From the NCBI RefSeq assembly GCF_954871325.1, contig NC_088779.1, positions 12,092,846-12,156,845 on the forward strand: a stretch of 64,000 nt of DNA, written 5' to 3'. This document shows, piece after piece, positions 1-12,440 of the stretch. The notes beneath the pieces are model-generated. The model had not been told where the DNA came from. It did no database searches and was given only the letters and a program-made list of their open reading frames with translations. Numbering within the stretch: position 1 is the first letter of the stretch; each line of letters begins with the position of its first letter. A program made the position numbers and the translations under genes. Origin of the DNA: Gordionus sp. m RMFG-2023. Its lineage: Eukaryota; Nematomorpha; Gordioida; Chordodea; Parachordodidae.

Positions 1-3000
1 GTAATAATTACAATTTATTTTATAATAAAATTAAAATTGCAATCAAATTCTGTGTTACAAAATGAAATATTATTTATGATGTCTAAATATAAATAGATAT
101 GGGCATTATTATTTGAAGTTCTTTTCTACCCTAATCAACAAATGATATAGAATACATTTTTAACTAATATTTAAAAAATACGTATAACTTTTTTTAAAAA
201 TATCTATTTTTTAAACATGTAATTTAAATGTGTTCTATAATACTTATTTAGGAAGGAATAATCTTTTTTCAGGTGCTGATAAAGAAGAACAATGCTTTAG
301 ATTTATAATAAAATTTACAATTAAATTATTAGTCATTTGATAACTGAAAATAAATTCTGGCAAAATTTGTTGAATATTTGCTTTTGATTATTCCGTATAA
401 AAAAATTTTTAAATGATTAAATTGTGTTAACATAGAAGAATGTTTTTTGTAGAGGAAAAATATTAAAATTTAATATACTTTCATATGTTTTAGGAAATTA
501 CTGGTGGCTTGATTATGGTCCTTTACGATTTGATCTCAAAGTACACCAACAGCGCTTGTAGTTTTATCTGTTATTTTAAAAAAATTTGGATTACATTTGT
601 TAGATTTATCTTTTACTGATTGTAAGATTGTAGCAATTATTGGACTTATTGTCAGAGTCCAAGGTAAAAGATTGTAATTAATTATAATTACTAACTTCTT
701 TTTAAGATGTAATTAATTACAGTTACTTATCACAAAAAATACATTGTAGTCATAGAATTAATTAGATATGATTAAATACTGCCCAACCTAGTTATTAGTT
801 AAAATTGATCTATTTTTAGTTATTTTTCTGAAATAATTTAGCATATTTTATTTAGTTTTTTTGGTGATTAATTTTAAGAAATTTGTGAATTGACTTATTT
901 TAAACTCAGTTCACAAGCGAGAAGCATAGCGTATATCTGGGAACTCGCCATATGTTTTGAATCCAATGTAGCATGTACATTCTTAATATTATCTATTTTA
1001 GTTATAATTCCATTATGCCATTTGTATTTATTGATTGGAAAATATATTAAATTTTGAAAAAAATTATATATTTTTAAAAAGATGGGGAAAAGAAGTATTA
1101 TTATAAGCAGGTATCCGAACAGAAAAATATCGGTTCAGATTCGGATAAAACTAACGGTTAAAGTTTAGATCCGGTCCTAAAATATCGGTTCGGTTCGAAC
1201 CATTAAAAACTGGTTTGAAAACTTTTGTATACAAAAATACTACATTTCGATTTGTCATTTATAATACTATATGATATAATTTATATATTGGATTCAAAAA
1301 AAGAAGAAAAAAAATTAATATGTTATAAATTGAAAAGTTTATAAAAATTGTGCACTTATAATTAAAATTGATTGATATAATCTTTAAAACAAATCAGATA
1401 TAATTAGAATTTAGCAATATACTTGTAATAACTATTAATTTATAAGCACAAAATCACGAGGCTCTTATCGATTCACAGGTTAGAATATTAGCTCATATCA
1501 GTATTTACACCAATCTTAGCTATTTTTTCTTATTTTGCTAACAATACATTTTTCTTTAAATTTTCTACAAAATTGAAGTAATAAATACCCACTAATTTAG
1601 ATAATTTACAGAATTAATACTTGCAGAAATTTAGCTGACTTCAAGCCATAATTTTTATTTGGTTTGGCATGATATAATTTTTCCAATTTTTTTTTTACCA
1701 ATAATTTTTCTATCAAACAAATACTAATTATGATTTGTTATAAATTTCAGAATTATTCTTGGCTCACTTCACACTTAAAGCATGACATCTTTTCATTTTT
1801 TTTACTTAGTTTCTCTTTTGTGATTCGTAAAACTTATTGAATTAATAAGTACTTAGAAATTTAATTAACGCAAACAGATATTTACACCTATATTTCAATT
1901 TTAGCATGATGCCAATTTTTACAATTTTATCTTATTTGATGGACTAAATTAGTATATAATTAAGCCATAATGACCAAAATATTGTTGTTATTTATACTGT
2001 ATATTATTTGAAGCACTAAACTTTGGCATAGATTTTAGTGGTTCCAATTGTTCAGATGATATAAAGATAATACATATTTTAAAGAAGCAAAATAAAAATA
2101 ATTACGCGAAAATCAAAAATAGCGAAATTTTTTTAAAGCCCTAAAATGGGGATTTAGGATAGAAGCCCACAGTAATCCATTTTCTGCCTCACTATACATC
2201 CTGACTACACCACTATAAGTATACTGATTCAATCTATCATCAAGTTTTTAAAGCATTCCACACCATTGCAGCCCTCACACTAATAGATCCACTTCCTTGT
2301 TTAATCATTAATTATATTAAATGGTATAGATATAAAAATCAAATTAATTCGATTAGCTATAGAGAAATATACGAGCCTTAATTTTTAATTAATATTTAAA
2401 TTCCTTTTTAATTTAGTATCATATTTAAAACACTAATATTAAAACACTATAAAATTAAAAATACAATTTCATAATTGTGTTCCCAAAAAGGAACCATATA
2501 TCTAAAAATTTCTATCTGATTTTTTTGACGCATATATAAAAATACGTTAACTTTGTTTGTATTGTAGATTTTGAAAAAATTTATATGTTAAATGGCGGAA
2601 GTCACTATGAGTAAATAAGAAGTTGTTGAAATTTTTGTATTTGTTTATCTTTTTTGTTTGAGCTTGTGTTAGTTGATATTTATGTCGAAGAATGAAGAGA
2701 CACACATGTCCATATTAATGATTTTCCTAGGGCCCAGGATATGGTTGTCATACCATTATGTTTTAAGCCCTACTTGAGATAAATTTGTGGGTTCAAGATG
2801 GTTCGGAATGTGGGCGGCTGTTAACACTTATTACAGGGTTCATCGCTATGTGGCACCCTTGACTAAAAATACAATTAAGGCCTACCTTTTGAATCGACGG
2901 GTGATGCATTTGATTCAAGGGCTGTATGATGTCTCAACTTAGACGTAAACGCAATCTAAATTGGATTGACTAACGGTTTGGTATTTAAAATTTAAGGTGT

Positions 3001-3234
3001 GAAATTTTTTTTGTATATGATGATTGATGGCAAATGAGTATTAATGGGTATATTAGCCCCCATTTGTTATTTGCGTCAGCTAATAAATGATCGGTGGGAC
3101 ATATGAAGTTTGAGATAATAAAATTGTTTGTTAATCTGGATAAAAATAATGATGATGAGGATAAAATATTGAGAGGCAAAAAGCCTAAACCGCCTAATTT
3201 AGAAACTGGGCGAGTGACCAATTGCCATTTGAGA
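1..3234. other. AT-rich stretch without a recognised gene
   Basis: No gene model could be supported. Positions 1450-2060 resemble the dispersed repeat seen at 12190-12440 and 23331-24065, sharing a segment like GCTGACTTCA followed by AT-rich sequence. Around 1100-1230 there are repeated ATATCGGTTC-type motifs that look like transposon subterminal repeats. A short exon-like open stretch at 542-663 is discussed as a finding. The end at about 2213 reads, on the minus strand, TAGTGGTGTAGTCAGG, which resembles a hAT terminus, but no partner end was found. Confidence 0.6.
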
Positions 3235-3242
3235 AAAGTTAG

Positions 3243-3465
3243 TAGTGTTGTTAAACGGCTCAATTTGAGCCCATTTTTAAAAACAGCTAACTCAATATTT
3301 TATCCAGAAAAATATTATGCAAGCCTAAATATTTTGCTCATAGATGGCATATAGGATTGAACATCTATTAGCAAGATCTCGATGCTTAGGCAATATTTTC
3401 CTGGCTATAATGTTGAGTTAGCCGTTTTCAAAAATCGGCTCAAATCGAACCGTTTAACAACACTA
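3243..3465. mobile_element. hAT-type foldback MITE with 8-bp TSD
   Basis: This is a 223-bp non-autonomous element made almost wholly of two inverted arms. The arms begin TAGTGTTGTTAAACGG and pair for roughly 57 bp with few mismatches. It is flanked by an exact 8-bp direct repeat, AAAGTTAG, at 3235-3242 and 3466-3473, as expected for hAT transposition. Diverged relatives with similar arms occur at 16920-17122, 24359-24431, about 36720-36948, 39968-40123 and 51081-51290. A half copy may start at 4627. It has no coding capacity. Confidence 0.9.
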
Positions 3466-3473
3466 AAAGTTAG

Positions 3474-5002
3474 ACATATATTAAAAATGACGGACTCTAT
3501 TCCTAAAATTATAATGGGTCGGACCTGATTTTTCGTAAAATTTTAACGGGCCAGGCAAATTGTGCAAAAATTTATAACCGGCTGCGCTTTGCCTATCCCT
3601 AATCGTCAGTAAGTTATATATATTAAAAAAAAATTTATATTACATAAATTTTATTAAATTAATCAAATGCACCTTTTTTAAAATAATTTTATTACTTTAG
3701 TATTTCTAACGGTCATAAATCAAGATTTAAATTTTGGCAAATCTTTAACGTGAAAATTTAAAAAAGTTAATAATCATAAAAATCGAATATAATGCTTTAA
3801 ATTTATCATAAAATTATATATAATTTCTATTCATAAATCATTGGTTGGAAAATAATATCCAACTATAAAGTTTGGTCATATAAAATTCCCCTTTTTAAAG
3901 AAAATCGGATTTAATTTTTTTTTTTTAAATTGACATTTTTAAATTTTCGATTAAAACATGAAAGGCAACTGGTACAAATTTAATATATAATTTTTTTTAG
4001 TCTCCATTTATTTCTACAAAAATATTTTTTAAATTTTAAGCCATAAAAATGTCTATCAATATATTGTATTGTATATTTATTCTTCATAATAAAATTAATT
4101 TAGCAAACAAATTATTAAATTTAAAAGAAACTAGTTAAATCAGGTTTATGATGAATATTATTTAAAAGTAGAGTATTAGGCTTCCTCATGATGGTGTCTA
4201 ATATTTTACTTTTATTATTACTAGAAATTTGTAGGCCTATTTTGTGGAAATTGTGAATTTGGATGCATCTCTGATTAAAACATATTAAGGCTGTCTTTTC
4301 TCCGATTATCTTATTTAGTATTTTAGAACTCCCCCACCTTCACACAACGAAGTCCTACATCCTGGCTAACTTATATAAGTGAGCTGTCATTCCAATGCCT
4401 ATAATTTTCGCCAATTTTTCTACTAAGCCTAACTGTTTAACTTATTTTTAGGGCAAGTCTAATAACTAAATATTTGAAATCGTCATTTAGCTATTAAAAT
4501 AAAAAATAAATATAATATATTTTAAAAAAATATGGCGTTTATCCTAATATTCTTAATAGTATGGTTAAGGAAAAAATATTTATATTATAGATGGCGTTTA
4601 ATCTATATAAGCTTAATATTTCTAATATAGGGTTGTCAAACAACCCGATTTGGGTCGATCTTAAAAAATGGCCCGATTAAGATTTTAGCCAAAATAATAT
4701 TGTGTAAGCCTCAAGATTTGGCAAGTAGAAGCCCAAATCTTTTCTCCATAGCAAAATCATCAGGCGTATATATAATTATTTTAAATCGTTTTAAATATAT
4801 AATATTTATTATTTTTAAACTCTTCATATTTTAATGCCATCAAATATTGTGACGTAAAAATATTTTGTTTTTTTTACCTAAAAAACACATTTTATCATAT
4901 AAAATTTAGATAGCTGATCTTTTCCAACCAGTAGTATATAGTTCTTTTTACTCTTATCCTCTCGGAATGGGATGTGATCATTTTCACCTCCATTAAAAGT
5001 CT
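3474..5002. other. AT-rich spacer with repeat fragments
   Basis: No gene was seen. Near 4627 a TAGGGTTGTCAAAC motif resembles one end of the MITE family at 3243-3465 without a matching second end. Short GGGTC/CCGG-rich words at 3510-3600 look like transposon subterminal repeats. Confidence 0.55.
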
Positions 5003-5010
5003 GGGTAACC

Positions 5011-6655
5011 TAGAGAACTGCAAAGTAATTTTTTCGCAACCCGAGCCCGACCCGAGCCCGAATTTAAAATTTTTTTTGTCCGAGCCCGACCCGAGCCCGA
5101 GCACACATTTTTTAATCCAACCCGACCCGAGCCCGACCCGAATAAAATTTTGCAATTTAAGTTTTAATATTATAATAACCAAAAAAAAATTTATGTGTAT
5201 TTATTCAGTTCAGCCACCTTAAATAAAAGTTTATTTGACGGCCATAATCTATTCAAGATATATATTAAGTTGCATTTTTAAAATTTGTAAAAAATATTAT
5301 AAAACGATTAATATACAAGCGAATTTAAAAATTATAACGATTATATAATAAGCATCATTTATGCGAATATAGATATGATGTAAAAGTTAATAAATATATA
5401 AAAAATATAATGAACATATTATATTATATATTGACCTCATCAATATCATTATCAAAATTATCACAAAGTGAATAATTATGATATATAAATAAAGAGGCGT
5501 CCAGTTTATCTGGCTTTAAACGAGTCCTTCTCTCCTCAAAGGCCCTACCAGCAGCTGAAAACGCCCTTTCACTGCTAGCCGACGAAGCAGGGATAGCCAG
5601 GAATTTAAGAGCTAAAATACTTAAATTTGGAAACTCATAATGGTTTGTTTTCCACCATTTTAAAATATTATCGTCATCAACACATAATTTCGGATCTAGA
5701 TATTTTTTTAGCTCGTCAACTTCGGCGCTAGCATCAGAATACGCATTGTCAGCCTCCCATAAAGAGAAGTCCAAAAAGGTATTTACCACCTCTGTAGTTT
5801 CTTAAGAAAAAAATATTCAATAATAATATTAAGATATATATTTACATTATTATTTTTTAATAATTTTACATATTTGATGATTAATATTTTTTTTGATATA
5901 TGATATTTTTTTATAAAATTTATGTAATTATCATTATTCAACATTGATTTAATAAAATTTGAATTTTATTTAGTGATAATAAAATAATTAAAGGAAGTAC
6001 TGAAAAAGAAAATTTTATTTCAGTAATTTTAGGAAAATTTGTCTAACTTTTTTTTGGAAGTAAATATTAATCTAAGATTTTGTATTTATTATCTCCAATA
6101 TTTTTTAAATATATACTCAAAATTTTAGATCTCAATTTTTAATATGTTTTGAGATATATCTAATCAAAATTTGGGGTAAAATAGACCCCACCTTTGTAGT
6201 TAAGGGAGTTTTTTCTACCTTTGTAGTGAAGGGTTAAAACAAATGTTAAAAAAGACAATGTATAGGCTTGTTAAATAATAAATAAAACTTACATAAAATA
6301 TGTCTTATCTTGTAATTTACGAGAAACACAATTTAGTAATAAAATAGTTTGGTATCCGGTTGTTAGGTTTATAAAATAATAATTAATCATGACATGTTAA
6401 TATGATTGACATTTTAATCCTAAAATGTGATAAATATTAAATAATATGATTTTATAATTAATATTATAAATTATACTAACTATTTAAGATATTAATATTA
6501 TTATATATATTTTCGGGTCGGGTCGGGTCGGACAGCTTTTACAACCCGACCCGAGCCCGAACCCGAGGAATTTTTTTTTTGATGTCCGAACCCGACCCGA
6601 GCCCGAGGCTCTGGCCGGGTCGGGTCGGGCTACGGACAGCCCGTGCAGTTCTCTA
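5011..6655 (-). mobile_element. hAT element with intact ends, internally deleted
   Basis: The 1,645-bp element is bounded by the 12-bp inverted repeat TAGAGAACTGCA at 5011-5022 and 6644-6655. It is flanked by an exact 8-bp target duplication, GGGTAACC, at 5003-5010 and 6656-6663. Inside each end is an array of CCCGACCCGAGCCCGA-type words (5038-5140; inverted and mixed at 6512-6632). These stand out against the AT-rich surroundings and match the subterminal transposase-binding repeats hAT elements usually carry. The only coding sequence recognised is the transposase C-terminus at 5424-5789 on the minus strand, so the copy is non-autonomous. Clean ends and exact TSD suggest a fairly recent insertion of an internally deleted derivative. 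Confidence 0.93.
5424..5789 (-). pseudogene. hAT transposase C-terminal dimerisation domain (fragment)
   Basis: An open frame of 121 codons ends the coding part of the hAT element at 5011-6655. It contains WWKTNHYEFPNLSILALKFL followed by IPASSASSERAFSAAG and then RTRLKPDKLDASLFI. This is the classic hAT family C-terminal dimerisation region: a W-rich start, the P-x-S-S-x-x-S-E-R-x-F-S motif, and an R-x-x-L/M-x-P segment. The BED zinc finger and the catalytic RNase-H-like part are absent, so it is only the last fifth or so of a transposase. The first methionine is an arbitrary start. A host-domesticated role is possible but nothing here supports it, since the terminal repeats and TSD are intact. 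Confidence 0.92.
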
Positions 6656-9600
6656 GGGTAACCCTTGTCTAATGATGGGCTTTTGGAGAGGAGGGGGCAA
6701 GATATTTTTAGCTTGAATTATTTAAACCTATTTCTAAACAAAACAGTTTTCAAAGAGATTTCCAATGCCCGTTTTATAATTTGTAGAATTACCGGCATCA
6801 CAAAGACCATTTAATCGTTAATAAAAAATTAATTTGTTTAAAGATAAAAAAAAATGCTAGAGGAAATCCTTTTAAAAAACGTCTATCTGGAAAGGACTTA
6901 TGATAGAATTTTAAATAATTTTCTTATTTCTTAACTGACATCGTCAACCTTGATAGAAGTTTTAAACCTTACAAAATATTTGCAGTGAAGGTTGATATAT
7001 TAATATTATATGAATATTAATCTCCAACATTTCCATTTTTTTCCCCATTATACTAACTAAGTTATCGGTTTATATAAGTAAATTTTTTTTAAAAAAAATT
7101 TATATTCCTTACTTATTCACGAATTTATAATGAATTATGACCTTCAAATTTTTAGTATTATATCAAAGCTTATGTGGACATCATATACACCAATATCAAT
7201 TTAATATTATTACTTATTTTTCTTCCATCTCATTATTGCATTATTATTAGTAACACGGCAAAAAAATATACAATTTCATTTTATCTAACTCGTCCGTCAT
7301 TATATCCATTTAATTTTTTTTTAAAAAAATCGATATTTTATTCCTTTTTGTTAATAAAATAAAATTTCTAAATTCAATCTCATTTAGGCTTATTCTATAA
7401 CAATTTTTATAGAAAAAGAAGACAATCAAGATTTTAGCCAAAAAATATTATCTAAACCTTGGGATTTCTCCAAAAGAGCTAAATCGATATTTTTGACTAT
7501 AGAAAAATTAAATAAAATTTACCTTTCAAAATGAAAAGTTTTAGTTGATTTTAGAGCTTGGAATCTGAATCCTCGAAGCAGGATCAAATCTATGATCAGA
7601 ACTTCCCTTTAAGATATATAAGAACCAAGGCTCATTTTAATGCTTCTAGGACCCTGAAATAATATGATAGATTTTGTTAACCTTACCCGAGATATCGGAA
7701 ATTGTAGATATAACTCATGAGTCATGATATGAGAGCGATCCTGACAAAATTCATTGCTTATTAAAAAGGGCTTGGAACCCTAATACTAGGAACCAGGTCA
7801 AATTTAAATATCGGAACCTCGTTTCAAAAATATGAGGAATTTTAACCATTTTGAAGAAAAAAAGTTGAGAAATCTTAATCCTTTTTAGCATTCCAAACTT
7901 TGGTTTTTTTTATAAAAATATTATTATTTGAGCTGGAAACCAAAATAAAACATGATAATTTTTCAATAATAAATTTTTTATTTTTATATTCACTATTAAA
8001 CAATAAGATAAATTTTTGATAACATATCTATTGTAAAAATATATATCTAAAAGAAAAAATAATATTTAAAAAGAATAGAAAACTTTAAAAAATAGTGCGG
8101 GCATAATGACCCATGTATAGATATACAGTTTGGTCGGCAAATTTCGATATATATTTTTTTGTTATAGGTAAAAGCTTCTTTTATATCACCTGTGATTAAA
8201 CCTGTGCCCTATTGTTTTGAATAATTTTAAGGCTTCGGGTCCAAACTATCCATAGGTGTCTGAGACTACGGCAACTAACAAAAGATTACTTAGTATGTCT
8301 TTGTGTTGCTTTCGTGATGGAGTTGCGAATGTTTTCTCTAATTCCACCAAAGAAAAACCTTTTTATTTAAAATATATTTGACGCGTTAAATAGGCTCAAA
8401 TCCATACCTTGTTGCATATTATATAACAAAAGAATTATATATTTTTTTTATTTTTTAACTAACTATTTTTTCTTTTTAAAACAATATAATCTTTTTTTAA
8501 TTTTTTTAAACATCCGTTACAAATAAATTGAAATTTTTGGTTCTCATTTATTCATTTATTATTAGGAAATTATGTATAAAATAAAAAATATTATATAATT
8601 ACAAGCATCCAAAAACAATTGTAATATTTGATTGGTTTTTTATAAAATGTCGACGCCGATCCTATATTTAATATTGGTACATCTCTATTTTAATTTACTG
8701 GACAGGCTAAAAACAATTAAAAGCTATCTTCATTTCTATTTATAACTAAGCTTATAAACAAATAATTTAGAATATTTAGATATATTTAATTAAATGAAGA
8801 AAAGGCTATTTTCCGACAAGTATTTTTTAAATTGTATTATGGTATTCGTAAAATACTAATCGTTTTTTTGCTCAGCGTTATCTAGGTCGATAAATATTCA
8901 TACTATAAAAAATAATTTTAAGCCTGATATAAATATTTACCATGGCTTTGAACCGAATCGGAACCCGAGTTGTGTACCGGGTCCAGGAGAAATTTTTTAT
9001 GTACCTAAAACTTAACCAGTTTTAAAACTCCATGTAAACTCGAACTATTTGGAAAAATTTTGGTTTAAATTTATCAAAATATTATATAAACCCATCTATG
9101 TCGGTTAGGATAAAATCAAGAAAATCGGAGTTTAAAAAAAAAAATTATGAAACGAATTTGATAGTGTAAAAATAAGCTAGCACTTAAGCAGCAAAAACAA
9201 AAGATTGGATTCTTATTTAAAATAAATTAGTGGTATACCTTTTTTTATTTTAACAAAATTAGATTTTTTGAATATCTATTTGTTTTACCAAATCTTTTAA
9301 TAAAGTATATTATTATAATAATATGTTGATATCTTAGGTTTTGCCTGACCGAACGCACCCTGTTATCAATATGGATGGTAGGTATGGTTACATTTTATCC
9401 GGAATCCACGTTAATCCGACTATGGAATGAAATGTTATTATAATTACTGATATTATTTTGTAAATCGCAGCAATTTAAAAATCGTTGTAAATTTATTATT
9501 ATGTAGTCAATTTTAATATGTGAATATTAAATTTAAAATAAAATTCTCATATTCGAAGATATATTGTATTTTTATAGATTATAAAAGAAATCGTGTAGGA

Positions 9601-10689
9601 GACCAAGGGCACATGAAAATATATTTCTCAAAAGTTGTCTATACCATATTGAACATTGAATTAGATCAATTAACAGTTTAAGGAATGTTTAACTGAAGAA
9701 ATTATTTAATATATTTAATATTAAACAAGTATCTGAAGTAAGGAGTAGAATTAAAGGTTAAAGCGATATGGGTTATCAAGGTAATTTATTAAAGTTTGAG
9801 AGATATATGCTAGGGTTTAGAATAAAATTTGATACTTTTTATTAATAGCCTGTTAAACTTGACAGTCATTCGATTATAAATAGACGAATAGAAATTTAAA
9901 TAAATCAGCTATTGTAACGGCAATTTCCTTGAGTTGGAATTATAATCATTAAACATGTTACCTGATGCTTTTCCATTATTTTTAATAATTAAATTTTTGT
10001 GGCCGCTATAAAAAAGTAGGGGGGGGGGAGAACGTATAGAAATAAAAATTAGAGATATAATACATCCAATAACTTTTCCACCAATGCCGCAACCTAATTT
10101 GTTTTTGTTATCCACCCGTATCCGATAACGTATCTTATAAAACTGTTATATGTAGAATATAAATCAAATTTAATAAAGACTATTTAATTTATTATTATAT
10201 CTTTCTTTGACATTAGAAAATATAAATAATCGAGAGTAATTCAAATATTGTATTCATTCTATAGATTATTTTACGTTGTAAATTCTAAAAAAATATTTGA
10301 TTTCATCTTGAAAGTATTTTTTTGCATGAATATTACAAAAGATTTTGGCATTTTTAAGTCAAATTATGCCAAAAATCTCTGTTCTTAAAAATCTTCTCTT
10401 TAAAAATAAATTTCTTGGTAAATGCTAAGGGAAGCATGGTCTCAATTGCATCAAAATTCAAGGTCGACATCAGCGTCACCAATCAAAATAAAAATATTTA
10501 AATCTATTAAAAAAGGCTATACTCAAAATTCTAGAACCATAACCTCTTATCATATAATGGCCTAAGACCCTTCTGACCATTATTCCCTAGGCCATGGGCA
10601 AATCTCTTATTTGGGATTGTACATGTGTCTCATTTTCCCCACTTATATTAATAGCTAATCTGCTTACTTCAGAGACTAAAAAAATTTAA

Positions 10690-10760
10690 AAGCCTTAGCA
10701 ATTCCATATTTCACCAACAGTAACATCTACCAATGAACAGTTCGCTCCTATAGCTTCTAG
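10690..10760 (+). pseudogene. Possible trace of a hAT transposase C-terminus
   Basis: One frame reads ISPTVTSTNEQFAPIASS. This can be aligned to the hAT dimerisation motif of the form IPATS-x-x-SERVFS-x-AG. It keeps the spacing but few of the key residues, and no terminal repeats were found around it. It could be a chance match. Confidence 0.25.
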
Positions 10761-11321
10761 TTTTTAAAAAAATTTAGCTCACAAAATTAAATCGCATACA
10801 CTGGAACCTAGGGAATTCCTATTTCTTAGACAAAATAAATATACAAATCAATATTTTTAAATTTACTTTTTAGGAACCCAAATGTTTTTCTTAAAAAATT
10901 ATTTTAAAGTTTATATTATTATTTTTTTATAGATATTATATATAAAAGTTTTAATAAATTAATCATAACGTTAAAATAAAAATTATTTTATTAGTATCAA
11001 GAATTTCGCCAAAAATAGCTAGAGGGAAAATATTTCTCAGCTTTCCTTTATCATTCACTTATAAAATTAAATTATATGTTTTATCTTGATAAAGAAATAA
11101 TATATACTAAAAGATAAGCATTATTTGATATGAATAGGTAAAATTTTGGTTCGGGTCCGCTTTATATACTCTTAAAAATATCAAAAAGACAAATAAGCTA
11201 AAATGGCTGTCAAAATGGCCCCTATAAGTTTGAAGCGAGAAATTTAAAAAAATTTCAAAAATTTGACTTTTACAGATTAGATAGTTTTTTCTATTTAAGT
11301 ATTTAATATTAAATTAATATC

Positions 11322-11463
11322 ATAAAATTGATTTTTATAAATTATAAAATTAGAATTATATTTTACTTTGTGTGGCTACTTCTACACCATGTACACATAT
11401 GGGATCAGCTATAAAATTGATTTTTATACATTATAAAATTAGAATTATATTTTACTTTGTGTG
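11322..11463. repeat. Direct repeat, two 53-bp copies
   Basis: Positions 11322-11374 and 11411-11463 are nearly identical AT-rich copies. They begin ATAAAATTGATTTTTATA and end TTTTACTTTGTGTG, with 36 bp between them. The function is unknown; a local duplication is the simplest explanation. Confidence 0.8.
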
Positions 11464-12189
11464 TCTATAGATACAACTTGTAAGCTTAGTCTTGTTATTT
11501 CTAAGCAGGCAGGAGCTATAATATGATTATTTTATATAAGATTAATAAAAAATATACCAGTGCATTGTTTGGATACATGAAAGATATTGTTTTTAAATAT
11601 CCCTTTACCTGCACATGATAGCTTGGTGCATTTGTAATACATAGTAGTATTATAACTATCGTATTTTCTAAAATGTGAAAGAATCATAAGGTAATATTTA
11701 TATATAAAGTATATATTGAGCAATCAGCTTGTTAAATTGAGCATACAGATTTTAAGCTTAAGCAAAATTTAGCAAAAAGTCACGCGACAAAACATCAAAA
11801 CACAAAAAAAAATATATCATGCGGCACACGATACAAAAATTTTTCTATAGACCAAAATTTGCTTTCATTTCCTTGAAAATTAATAAAACCCCCTCTTACA
11901 TTTATTCATTTAAATAAACGCGAAAATATGTTAAAAACGAATCAACACAAGAATTTAATATTTGCTAAAGTTTATAATCAATTTTTTCAAAAGTTTTTAA
12001 ACTTCATGCTTAAAATTTTGAAAATTTAACTCGATAATATATATTGAGATCTTAGCTATTTCGCCTCTACATTTTAAGGAGAAAAAAACAAAATATATAT
12101 CGTAAAATCATACCTTAAAAAATATTTTGAATCGGGGAAGGACATTATACCGTATATTTGGATGTAAATTTTTAAATAACAATTCGAAA

Positions 12190-12440
12190 TATGATATTTA
12201 AACAGCTTTGATTTTGTTTATAACTGGTTTCTGTTTATTGCCTAGAAAAACTGTATGCCTTTTTCTTTCAACAATCTACCAAACAGGTTGAAGAATTATT
12301 GGTATAAGTTTAATAAGAGTTAATGCTACCAGAAGCTTAGCTGACTTCACTCCTAGGCTGTGGTGATATTTTTATTTAGCTTACGGTTATTTTTAGTGGT
12401 TGTTGAAGTTAATTGGAAAATTATTAAATAAGGCACTAAA
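12190..12440 (-). repeat. Dispersed repeat copy, related to the array at 23331-24065
   Basis: Read on the minus strand this stretch contains CAATAAACAG, CAGTTATAAACAAAATC and TGTTTGGTAGATTG in the order in which similar words appear in the plus-strand array at 23331-24065. It also contains GCTGACTTCACTC-type sequence, as do copies at 1620-1660 and 23825-23845. No coding capacity or terminal repeats were recognised. Confidence 0.55.

Noticed and set aside
2800-2942. Plus-strand reading WFGMWAAVNTYYRVHRYVAP
   Set aside because: Protein-like over about 45 residues and perhaps a transposase trace, but no family could be assigned and no element ends were found.
9909-10115. 68-codon minus-strand ORF starting MDNKNKLGCG
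   Set aside because: It crosses a G homopolymer and has no recognisable features; likely chance.
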